From contig NZ_JAJBJD010000041.1 in the NCBI RefSeq assembly GCF_021811875.1, forward strand, positions 1 to 7,655: a DNA stretch of 7,655 nt, read 5' to 3'. The stretch's first letter is position 1. Each line of letters begins with the position of its first letter. This document shows positions 1 to 6,590 of this stretch, in pieces. Position numbers and translations under genes: made by a program. Origin of the DNA: Candidatus Bandiella numerosa. Lineage in GTDB: Bacteria; Pseudomonadota; Alphaproteobacteria; Rickettsiales; Midichloriaceae. The notes beneath the pieces were generated by a model. That model was not told the origin of the DNA and did no database searches. It saw only the letters and a program-made list of their open reading frames with translations.

Positions 1-124
1 TTTGCACCCTATACAATTTTGCACCTACATTTAGTTATTTCTAACTAATATAGTGGTGCACTTTTCCGTGCCTATTTTCTTATTTTTATAAGCACTTACT
101 GGTGCACTATTGCATGCTTATTTA
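1..124. repeat. Imperfect direct/inverted repeat region (TGCACC/GGTGCA)
   Basis: The six-base word TGCACC occurs at 3-8 and 20-25, and its reverse complement GGTGCA at 55-60 and 101-106; I did not notice the word elsewhere in the window. The octamer TTTGCACC is repeated at 1-8 and 18-25. A longer degenerate direct repeat pairs 54-78 with 100-124 (20 of 25 bases identical by hand, period 46). All three forward frames contain a stop in the first 50 bases or so and none gives a recognisable protein. The region ends where homology to TrmB begins, so it may be an inserted element, a rearrangement scar or an expanded intergenic repeat. It may extend beyond the left edge of the window. Its identity is unknown. 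Confidence 0.5.
20..60. repeat. Long imperfect hairpin
   Basis: Positions 20-25 pair with 55-60, 27-28 with 53-54, 29-30 with 50-51 and 31-37 with 42-48, around a four-base loop at 38-41. This gives 17 base pairs with single-base bulges at 26, 49 and 52. The inner stem TTAGTTA/TAACTAA is perfect. No T-run follows it, so it does not look like an intrinsic terminator. It resembles a small palindromic repeat unit, but membership in a family cannot be shown from one copy. Confidence 0.45.
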
Positions 125-135
125 CACCTGGTATT

Positions 136-534
136 ATGAAATTAATTAACAATATTAAAGAACGTGATATACATAATATTTTTATTTATCAAGGAGATGC
201 TAGGGAATTATTAAATCAAGTCCCTGATAAATTTTTTAATAATATTTATATCTTATTCCCTGACCCATGGCCAAAAAATAGGCATCACAAACACAGATTA
301 ATTAATAAAAATTTTCTTCAATATTTATTAAATAAATTTTCTTCACACTTATTCATAGTTACTGATCATTCAAATTATGCAGAAAGTATTTTATATGATA
401 TTTTACAAAATGATGAACTTAGATTAGGTAAAATAAAAATATCAAATAAAATTTTTTACAAGACAAATTTTGAAAAAAAAGCGTTGCAAAAATCTAACAA
501 TATCTTTAATTTCGCTTTATCTCATAAAAAATAA
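136..534 (+). pseudogene. trmB: tRNA (guanine-N7)-methyltransferase TrmB, N-terminally truncated
   Basis: The 132 residues match the C-terminal part of TrmB, the SAM-dependent enzyme that makes 7-methylguanosine at position 46 of tRNA. Visible family motifs are QGDAREL (about residues 19-25), the FPDPWPKNRHHKHRLI block (about 41-56), TDHSNYAE (about 76-83) and the C-terminal TNFEKKAL. TrmB is normally about 200-240 residues. Here the first ~95 are absent, including the glycine-rich SAM-binding motif, and an in-frame stop lies at 46-48. The codons just before the ATG (TPGI) also look like TrmB, so the ATG at 136 is an internal methionine rather than a natural start. The DNA upstream is repeat-like. 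The remaining frame has no stops, which suggests a recent break or an assembly join. Probably inactive by itself. mnmE begins 4 bases after the stop. Confidence 0.8.
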
Positions 535-538
535 TATA

Positions 539-1918
539 ATGTTACAAAGAGAAACAATTTTTGCTTTATCCACATGCTATGGAAAATCTGGAATCGCTAT
601 TATCAAAATATCTGGACCTAATGCTCTTTTAGTACTTAAGGATCTTAATTTTAAAAAAAATTTATTAGAAAGAGTTGCCACATTAGGAAAGATATATAAG
701 AAAAATTTAGAGCTTATAGATGAAGTAATTGCTATTTACTTTCCTAAAAATCGTAGTTATACGGGAGAAAATACAGTTGAATTACAAATACATGGAGGAA
801 TCGCTATTATAAATTCCATCTTTGATGAATTAAACTCTTTAGACTATTTACGCTTAGCTACTAATGGCGAATTCACTAGGGTAGCATTAGAAAATAATAA
901 AATATCATTAAATAAGGCAGAGTCTTTGATTGATCTTATTAATTCAGAATCTGAATATCAAAGAAAAGTTGCCATAAGAAATTATAATGGGGCATTAGAG
1001 GATATTTATTCCACTTGGAGAAATGACATGGTTGAATTACTATCTATATCAGAGGCATATATAGATTTCCCAGATGACCTTTTAGATGAAGCTGAGCTCG
1101 CAAAACTAAATAAAAGGATAAAAAAATTACAAAGCGAATTTGAAAATAATATTAAATTTTTTAGTTCCGCCAATAAATTAATGAATGGAATTAATATTTG
1201 TATTGCTGGGGCCACTAATGTAGGAAAATCAAGTTTGATGAATTTTTTATCTAAAAGTGACACTTCAATAATTTCAAACATTAAGGGGACAACAAGAGAT
1301 GTTGTTAAAACTAAAATAGAAATAGCAGGAATCCCAATTATATTGCATGATACAGCTGGCATAAGAGCAACCTCGAATAAAATTGAAAATATGGGGATAG
1401 AAAAGGGAAAAAATGTAATGAAAAATTCTGATATAATAATCTTTATGTTTGATGCAAACAATTTACTAAACTTAAATATATTAATTGAATCAAAAAAATG
1501 GTTAGATACTACTGTCAAAATTTTAGTGTATGTAAATAAAATTGACTTATTGAGCGATTATCAATTTTTAAAAGCAAAACTTATAAAGCAATTAGAAAAA
1601 ATTAATTTAAAATATGAAGCTCTACTTTTTTTATCTTTAAAATCTAATAAATACGATGCCGCCATATTACAAAGTATAGAAGGAATTTTAAATAATTTTA
1701 TGCCCTCCTCAGATGCAAATTTAATTACTAACATTAGACATCAAAATAAATTGAGAAATTGTAATAATTACCTCAATAATGCCTTAAATACAGATACTTT
1801 AGAATTAAAAACAGAAGAATTAAGGGCTTGTGCAAAAGAATTAGGTTTATTGTTAGGTGATATTAATACAGAAGAAGTGCTGGATAAAATTTTTAGTAGC
1901 TTTTGTATTGGAAAATGA
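539..1918 (+). CDS. mnmE: tRNA uridine-5-carboxymethylaminomethyl GTPase MnmE
   Basis: MnmE (TrmE) is the GTPase partner of MnmG in the cytoplasmic complex that adds the carboxymethylaminomethyl or aminomethyl group to C5 of wobble uridine 34, using a folate one-carbon donor. The N-terminal tetrahydrofolate-binding domain starts with ETIFALST and GKSGIAIIKISGP, and includes YTGENTVELQIHGG. The inserted G domain shows G1 GATNVGKS (224-231), G2 GTTRD (250-254), G3 DTAGI (271-275) and G4 NKID (333-336). The protein ends with CIGK, carrying the invariant catalytic cysteine (C456). I chose the ATG at 539, giving 459 residues, close to the 454 of E. coli. An in-frame ATG at 470 would add 23 residues without homology and overlap trmB. 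No Shine-Dalgarno sequence precedes the start. The gene appears intact. Confidence 0.97.
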   Translation: MLQRETIFALSTCYGKSGIAIIKISGPNALLVLKDLNFKKNLLERVATLGKIYKKNLELIDEVIAIYFPKNRSYTGENTVELQIHGGIAIINSIFDELNSLDYLRLATNGEFTRVALENNKISLNKAESLIDLINSESEYQRKVAIRNYNGALEDIYSTWRNDMVELLSISEAYIDFPDDLLDEAELAKLNKRIKKLQSEFENNIKFFSSANKLMNGINICIAGATNVGKSSLMNFLSKSDTSIISNIKGTTRDVVKTKIEIAGIPIILHDTAGIRATSNKIENMGIEKGKNVMKNSDIIIFMFDANNLLNLNILIESKKWLDTTVKILVYVNKIDLLSDYQFLKAKLIKQLEKINLKYEALLFLSLKSNKYDAAILQSIEGILNNFMPSSDANLITNIRHQNKLRNCNNYLNNALNTDTLELKTEELRACAKELGLLLGDINTEEVLDKIFSSFCIGK

Positions 1919-1929
1919 TATAAGTTGAT

Positions 1930-1945
1930 TGTTTCACGTGAAACA
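1930..1945. promoter_or_regulatory. parS centromere site (ParB binding)
   Basis: TGTTTCACGTGAAACA is a perfect 16-base palindrome and fits the widely conserved bacterial parS consensus (TGTTNCACGTGAAACA) bound by ParB. It lies in the 38-base gap between mnmE and mnmG, ending 11 bases before the mnmG start and about 1.8 kb upstream of parA. ParB loads here and spreads as a CTP-dependent clamp, while ParA drives segregation of the marked region. I saw no second copy in the window. Confidence 0.93.
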
Positions 1946-1956
1946 TAATATAAATT

Positions 1957-3762
1957 ATGCAAAAAAACTACGACGTAATTATTATTGGAGGTGGCCATGC
2001 AGGTATCGAAGCTGCCACTGCAGCCTGCAGAATAGGAGCAAAAACCTGTTTAATTACAAAATCACAAGATGATTTAGGCGAACTTTCGTGCAATCCGTCT
2101 ATTGGCGGCGTCGCTAAAGGTATTATAGTGCGAGAAATTGATGCTCTAGATGGAATAATGAGCAAAGTTATTGATAAATCTGGAATACATTTTAAAGTAT
2201 TAAATAAAAGTAAAGGTCCTGCAGTATGGGGACCTAGAGCCCAAGCAGATAGAGAGTTATATAAAGAAAATATACAAAACATCTTGTTTAATTATAAAAA
2301 TTTAGATGTAGTATATGATGTTGTTGATGATATTATTATTTTAAATGGCAAAGCATCTGGTGTAATTTGTGGCAAAGTTAAAATAATATCCAATTCTGTA
2401 GTTATTACATCAGGAACATTCTTAAATGGCGTAATTCACATAGGATCAATTAAATATAATGCAGGAAGATTTGGCGAAGAATCTGTTACTATATTAGCTG
2501 AAAAATTAAAATCCTATAAATTTAATATCGGCAGATTGAAAACAGGCACGCCTCCTAGAATATTAAAACAATCAATTAATTGGGAAATTTTAGAAAAACA
2601 ACTGGGAGATGAAACGCCACAACCATTCTCAGATCTTACGGAAAGTATATCACAAAACCAAATACCGTGCTATATAACATATACAAACGAAAATACCCAT
2701 AAAATAATTGAAAATAACCTTGCGCAGTCAGCAATTTATTCTGGCAATATTACCTCTATTGGCCCTAGATACTGTCCATCTATAGAAGATAAAGTAGTGA
2801 GATTTAGAGATAAAATACGTCATCAAATATTTTTAGAACCTGAAGGTCTACGAAGTGATTTAATATATCCAAATGGAATATCTACATCATTGCCACAAAA
2901 TATTCAGGAGGAATTCGTTAGATCAATATCTGGACTTGAAGAAGCAAAATTTATAAGATACGGATATGCCATTGAATATGATTTCATAGATCCAAGAGAA
3001 TTAGAAGAGACCTTAGAAAGTAAAAAAATCAAAAATTTGTTTTTTGCGGGGCAAATTAATGGAACAACTGGATATGAAGAAGCTGCAGGACAAGGTCTCA
3101 TTGCAGGTGCCAATGCAGCCTTAAAATTACAAAATAAAAAATTTGTTTTATCAAGAAGTGATTCATATATAGGGGTGATGATTAATGATTTAGTAAATTT
3201 TGGTACTAAGGAGCCATATAGAATGATGACTTCAAGAGCAGAGTATAGAATTAAACTGAGAAGTGATAACGCATCAGAAAGGTTAACAGCAATAGGTAAC
3301 CAGTATGGGTTGATAACTACTGAAAAGTTGAAAAATTACAATGACATCATAGAGCAAAAAAATCAAATTTATCATTTTTTAAAAACAAAAAGTATAATCG
3401 AAGGGTATAATAACTTCGACAACTTGCAATCTATAGGCATTTTAGATATTAAGCAGATAAAAAAACTTTTCCCAGAAATCATTGACACAGATGATAGAAT
3501 CCTAATAAATATTTTTGCCGAAAATTTATATAAAGATTATGAAAAAAGACTCGCTAAAGATATTGAAATTTTACAAAATGATAAAAAAATAACTATACCA
3601 AATAATATTAATTATAATGGCATAACTGGTCTTTCTAATGAAATAAAAACAAAACTAGAAAATTCCTCTCCAAAAACAATTGCAGATATAAGAAGAATTC
3701 AGGGCATGACTCCATCTGCATTAATTACAATAATAATACATATTAAGAAACTAAAAAATTAA
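1957..3762 (+). CDS. mnmG: tRNA uridine-5-carboxymethylaminomethyl modification enzyme MnmG (GidA)
   Basis: FAD- and NADH-binding subunit of the MnmE-MnmG complex that modifies uridine 34 of tRNA. At 601 residues it is slightly shorter than E. coli MnmG (629) but collinear throughout. The dinucleotide-binding loop is GGGHAGIEAA at 11-20. Both GidA family signatures are present: GPRYCPSIEDKVVRF at 269-283, and the AGQINGTTGYEEAAGQG segment at 365-380 followed by LIAGANA. The two cysteines important in the family correspond to C45 (in LSCNPSIGG) and C273. The C-terminal helical domain that contacts MnmE is recognisable (NGITGLS near 554-560, RRIQGMTPSA near 579-588). The start is fixed by homology close to the N-terminus. 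The upstream gap carries the parS palindrome, so ParB binding could affect transcription into this gene. The stop overlaps the parA start by one base (TAATG). No rsmG (gidB) follows, unlike in most relatives. Confidence 0.97.
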   Translation: MQKNYDVIIIGGGHAGIEAATAACRIGAKTCLITKSQDDLGELSCNPSIGGVAKGIIVREIDALDGIMSKVIDKSGIHFKVLNKSKGPAVWGPRAQADRELYKENIQNILFNYKNLDVVYDVVDDIIILNGKASGVICGKVKIISNSVVITSGTFLNGVIHIGSIKYNAGRFGEESVTILAEKLKSYKFNIGRLKTGTPPRILKQSINWEILEKQLGDETPQPFSDLTESISQNQIPCYITYTNENTHKIIENNLAQSAIYSGNITSIGPRYCPSIEDKVVRFRDKIRHQIFLEPEGLRSDLIYPNGISTSLPQNIQEEFVRSISGLEEAKFIRYGYAIEYDFIDPRELEETLESKKIKNLFFAGQINGTTGYEEAAGQGLIAGANAALKLQNKKFVLSRSDSYIGVMINDLVNFGTKEPYRMMTSRAEYRIKLRSDNASERLTAIGNQYGLITTEKLKNYNDIIEQKNQIYHFLKTKSIIEGYNNFDNLQSIGILDIKQIKKLFPEIIDTDDRILINIFAENLYKDYEKRLAKDIEILQNDKKITIPNNINYNGITGLSNEIKTKLENSSPKTIADIRRIQGMTPSALITIIIHIKKLKN

Positions 3763-4544
3763 TGAAGAATAGTTGCAAAATAATATCTATAATTAATCAA
3801 AAGGGTGGCGTAGGAAAAACTACAACTTCAATAAATCTGGCAACAGCATTAAGCCTATACCAAAAAAATATTCTGCTGATTGACCTGGATCCACAGGGCA
3901 ATTTGAGCACAGGAATGGGTGTAGAAAATTCAAATAGAGTGCAAAACATTTACAACTTATTGTTAGACGACTCTAACATTGAAAATGTAATAAAAAATAC
4001 CTTGCTGCCCAATATTGACATCATACCATCTAATCAAGACCTGTCGGCATTTGATACAGAAGTTTCAAACTTAGAAAATAAAGAGCACATATTAAATAAG
4101 AAGCTACAACAAATAAATAAAACCTTCCCAAAATACGATTATATCTTTATAGATTGCGCCCCATCATTAAGTCTACTTACAGTTAATGCTTTAACCGCCT
4201 CAGATTCAGTATTGATACCACTACAGTGCGAATTTTTTGCACTTGAGGGGATTGCCAACATAATTAAGATTATAAATTATATTAGATCAATTTTAAATCC
4301 TAAATTAATCGTTGAAGGTATATTATTAACAATGTACGACAGAAGAAACAGGCTTTGTAAAGAGATTGTTGCTGATGTGAGAAAAAATTTTGGCAACATA
4401 GTATATGAACAGGCGATCCCCAGAAATATAAAATTGTCAGAAGCCACATCTCATGGTAAACCAATCATGCTTTATGATAGTAGATGCTCTGGATCAATTT
4501 CATATATACTTTTGGCACAAGAAATTTTAGAAAAACATTTATAA
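3762..4544 (+). CDS. parA: Chromosome partitioning ATPase ParA (Soj)
   Basis: ParA-type, MinD-like ATPase that binds nucleoid DNA nonspecifically as an ATP dimer and moves ParB-parS complexes during segregation. The deviant Walker A motif KGGVGKTT lies at 14-21, with the signature lysine K14 and the P-loop lysine K19. The switch segment DLDPQGN is at 41-47 and Walker B, IFIDCAP, at 128-134. The conserved C-terminal stretch AIPRNIKLSEATSHGKP (218-234) continues into LYD and a CSGS variant of the usual CAGS, a pattern common in alphaproteobacterial chromosomal ParA. At 260 residues the size is normal, and there is no N-terminal DNA-binding extension, so it is a chromosomal-type (type Ib-like) ParA. 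The start overlaps the mnmG stop by one base, which implies translational coupling. parB follows after 4 bases. Intact. Confidence 0.96.
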   Translation: MKNSCKIISIINQKGGVGKTTTSINLATALSLYQKNILLIDLDPQGNLSTGMGVENSNRVQNIYNLLLDDSNIENVIKNTLLPNIDIIPSNQDLSAFDTEVSNLENKEHILNKKLQQINKTFPKYDYIFIDCAPSLSLLTVNALTASDSVLIPLQCEFFALEGIANIIKIINYIRSILNPKLIVEGILLTMYDRRNRLCKEIVADVRKNFGNIVYEQAIPRNIKLSEATSHGKPIMLYDSRCSGSISYILLAQEILEKHL

Positions 4545-4548
4545 GATT

Positions 4549-5418
4549 ATGATAGATAATAATAAATTTAAAGCTTTAGGTAAGGGACTTTCTTCATTGA
4601 TTCCAAATAAATTGGACCTTAATATTTCAAATTTTCAATCAGACTATTTTGTTGAAATTCCTATTGATAAAATTGCTGAGAACGGCAATCAACCTAGAAA
4701 AAATTTCAACGAAGAAGATATTTTAGAATTAGCAGAATCAATAAAATTATATGGGGTACTGCAACCAATTTTAGTTAAAAAATTTGAAAATGATAGTTAC
4801 CAAATTATTGCGGGCGAGAGGAGATGGAGGGCATCAAAGTTGGCAAATTTAAAGTTTGTTCCGGCAATAATAAAGAATACAATTGATAGGCAAAATGTTG
4901 AAATATCATTAATAGAAAATATTCAAAGGGAAGATTTAAATCCTCTTGAAGAAGCAAATATATACAAAATATTAATTGATGAACAAGGCTATACTCAAGA
5001 AATTTTAGCCGAGAAAATTGGCAAAAGTAGAAGCTATGTTGCAAATTTAGTTAGATTATTAAAATTACCAGATAAATTTAAAAAATTAATATTTGAGGAT
5101 AAACTATCTGCAGGACATGCAAGATTATTACTTAATAATGAAAATCCAGATGAACTAGTTAAAATTATACAAAAAAACAATTTAAGCGTCAGACAAACCG
5201 AAAATATAATAAAAAACAAGAATAAAATAAATTATAATAAATTTGGTAAAGATGGTGACGTATTAAATTTAGAAAGAAAAATTAGCAAAGCATTAAATTT
5301 AAAAACCAAAATTAATTTAGGAAAAAAAGAAAATAGCATCGTTATTAAATTTAACAATATGGATGAGTTTGATTATTTAATCGCAATGCTATGTAAAAAT
5401 AACGAATTAACAATATAA
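4549..5418 (+). CDS. parB: Chromosome partitioning protein ParB (Spo0J)
   Basis: ParB binds parS, hydrolyses CTP and slides along DNA as a clamp, and stimulates the ParA ATPase. The N-terminal ParA-contacting segment KALGKGLSSLIP is at 8-19. The ParB/Srx CTP-binding domain has NGNQPRKNF (45-53), the GERRWRA motif (89-95) and ENIQREDLNPLEEA (123-136). The helix-turn-helix DNA-binding region begins around YTQEILAEKIGKSRSYVANL (148-167). A lysine- and asparagine-rich linker (about 209-235) leads to the C-terminal dimerisation domain (about 240-289). The length of 289 residues is normal. Its likely target site, a consensus parS, lies upstream between mnmE and mnmG. The start is 4 bases after the parA stop, with no Shine-Dalgarno sequence. 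tolQ begins only 10 bases downstream. Confidence 0.96.
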   Translation: MIDNNKFKALGKGLSSLIPNKLDLNISNFQSDYFVEIPIDKIAENGNQPRKNFNEEDILELAESIKLYGVLQPILVKKFENDSYQIIAGERRWRASKLANLKFVPAIIKNTIDRQNVEISLIENIQREDLNPLEEANIYKILIDEQGYTQEILAEKIGKSRSYVANLVRLLKLPDKFKKLIFEDKLSAGHARLLLNNENPDELVKIIQKNNLSVRQTENIIKNKNKINYNKFGKDGDVLNLERKISKALNLKTKINLGKKENSIVIKFNNMDEFDYLIAMLCKNNELTI

Positions 5419-5428
5419 TTATAAAATC

Positions 5429-6142
5429 ATGGAAAAAATACCTGTTAAAAAATTTGCTGAGTCTGAAATTGTTGATATTGCAAGTGCATCCACAGCAAAA
5501 TCATTTTCTATTGTAGATATGTTTATACAAGCAGATTTATTTGTACAAACGATAATGCTGATTTTAGTGTTAATGTCTATATATTCCTGGGCAATTGCAC
5601 TAGAAAAAATATTTTTACTAAAATCTATTACTAAAGAATACAACATATTCAATAAATTGTTAATGGAAAATAATTACGATATAAGTTTAATTGAACAAAG
5701 GCATTTTACCACAATAAAAAAATTAAACATATTTGGTGAAATAATTATTACAGTCTATCATAAAATCTGTTCAATTAAAAAAGATACCCTTGAAATAAAC
5801 AAAGAAGAACTTCTAGGGAGTATAGAATTAAAAATTTATGATGTGAACAATAGAATTGAAGATAAGCTATATATATTAGGAACTATATCCAGCTCAGCCC
5901 CTTTCATAGGATTACTTGGCACAGTTTGGGGTATAATGCATAGTTTTCAATCAATTGTATTTTTAAAAAATGCTAGCATCTCAGCAGTTGCGCCTGGGAT
6001 TGCAGAAGCTCTATTGGCTACAGCTTTAGGATTAATTGTGGCTATCCCTGCGTTAATTTTTAATAATAAATTTTATAGTAGTATTGAAAGCTTAAATATT
6101 AAATTTCGCAAATCCTTTATAAAATTAATTAGCAAAATTTAA
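5429..6142 (+). CDS. tolQ: Tol-Pal system proton channel subunit TolQ
   Basis: Inner-membrane protein of the MotA/TolQ/ExbB family that, with TolR, uses the proton gradient to energise TolA. There are three predicted membrane segments: about 36-60, 148-172 and 189-212. The large cytoplasmic loop between the first and second is typical. Family motifs include SIYSWAIALEK (50-60), FIGLLGTVWGIMHSFQSI (159-176) and SAVAPGIAEALLATALGL (185-202). The pore threonines of TolQ/ExbB correspond to T165 and T198. The match to GTVWGIMH..FQ and the tolR and tolA genes downstream favour TolQ over ExbB. At 237 residues it carries about 24 extra N-terminal residues relative to E. coli. M31 is a possible but less likely alternative start, since it would leave a larger gap after parB. 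No ybgC-like thioesterase gene precedes it, unlike in enterobacteria. Confidence 0.93.
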   Translation: MEKIPVKKFAESEIVDIASASTAKSFSIVDMFIQADLFVQTIMLILVLMSIYSWAIALEKIFLLKSITKEYNIFNKLLMENNYDISLIEQRHFTTIKKLNIFGEIIITVYHKICSIKKDTLEINKEELLGSIELKIYDVNNRIEDKLYILGTISSSAPFIGLLGTVWGIMHSFQSIVFLKNASISAVAPGIAEALLATALGLIVAIPALIFNNKFYSSIESLNIKFRKSFIKLISKI

Positions 6143-6153
6143 ATAAATGTTTG

Positions 6154-6579
6154 ATGAATAAAATAATGTACAATTTTTTAAACCCTCGATCATTAAGACA
6201 TAAAAATAAAATTAAATCTGAAATTAACGTTACCCCATTCGTTGATGTTATGCTAGTTTTATTGATAATTTTCATGCTTACATCTCATATAATTAATACA
6301 GGTACAGATATTGAATTACCCAAATCCTCCGAAAATTTTTCAAAAAAGGATGATTATTTAAATATCAGCGTTGATAAAAATTCAAATATTTATATTCAAG
6401 AAACAAAAATTGAAAAAGTGGAGTTAATTAATAAAATCAAAGCTATATTAGCTGAAAAACCAGAAATTCAAATTATGATATATGGCGATCAATCAACTCA
6501 TTACGGCGATATGATATATGTTTTTAGTACTCTAAGGGAAGCATCGATTGACAATGTCACTTTAGTAACTGAGGAATAG
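6154..6579 (+). CDS. tolR: Tol-Pal system protein TolR
   Basis: ExbD/TolR family partner of TolQ. The short cytoplasmic N-terminus leads into KSEINVTPFVDVMLVLLIIFM (21-41), which contains the single membrane segment and the conserved proton-carrying aspartate D31 (equivalent to D23 of E. coli TolR). The periplasmic domain (about 68-141) ends with the family-like GDQSTHYGDMIYVFSTLREA and DNVTLVTEE. I start at the ATG at 6154, giving 141 residues as in typical TolR. An in-frame TTG lies directly before it at 6151 and another ATG at 6166; sequence alone does not separate them. The gap from tolQ is 11 bases and contains an out-of-frame ATG at 6147 that would encode only four residues. Intact. Confidence 0.92.
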   Translation: MNKIMYNFLNPRSLRHKNKIKSEINVTPFVDVMLVLLIIFMLTSHIINTGTDIELPKSSENFSKKDDYLNISVDKNSNIYIQETKIEKVELINKIKAILAEKPEIQIMIYGDQSTHYGDMIYVFSTLREASIDNVTLVTEE

Positions 6580-6590
6580 ATTAATTAATA

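Noticed and set aside
1..124. CRISPR array at the left edge
   Set aside because: The repeated words are only 6-9 bases, irregularly spaced and partly inverted, with no uniform repeat-spacer pattern and no cas genes.
470..538. N-terminal extension of MnmE from an upstream ATG
   Set aside because: The 23 extra residues overlap trmB, have no homology to MnmE, and the ATG at 539 gives the normal family start.
1006..1518. 170-codon open frame on the minus strand inside mnmE
   Set aside because: It lies wholly opposite the MnmE G domain and shows no family motifs; its serine/phenylalanine/isoleucine-rich composition is what the complement of an AT-rich gene gives.
1879..1887. Second possible DnaA box (GCTGGATAA) near the end of mnmE
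   Set aside because: It differs from the TTATCCACA complement at two positions and falls within coding sequence.
1768..2282. Minus-strand open frames around the mnmE-mnmG junction
   Set aside because: They are antisense to conserved parts of MnmE and MnmG; the one at 1768-1998 also crosses the parS palindrome and has no recognisable domain.
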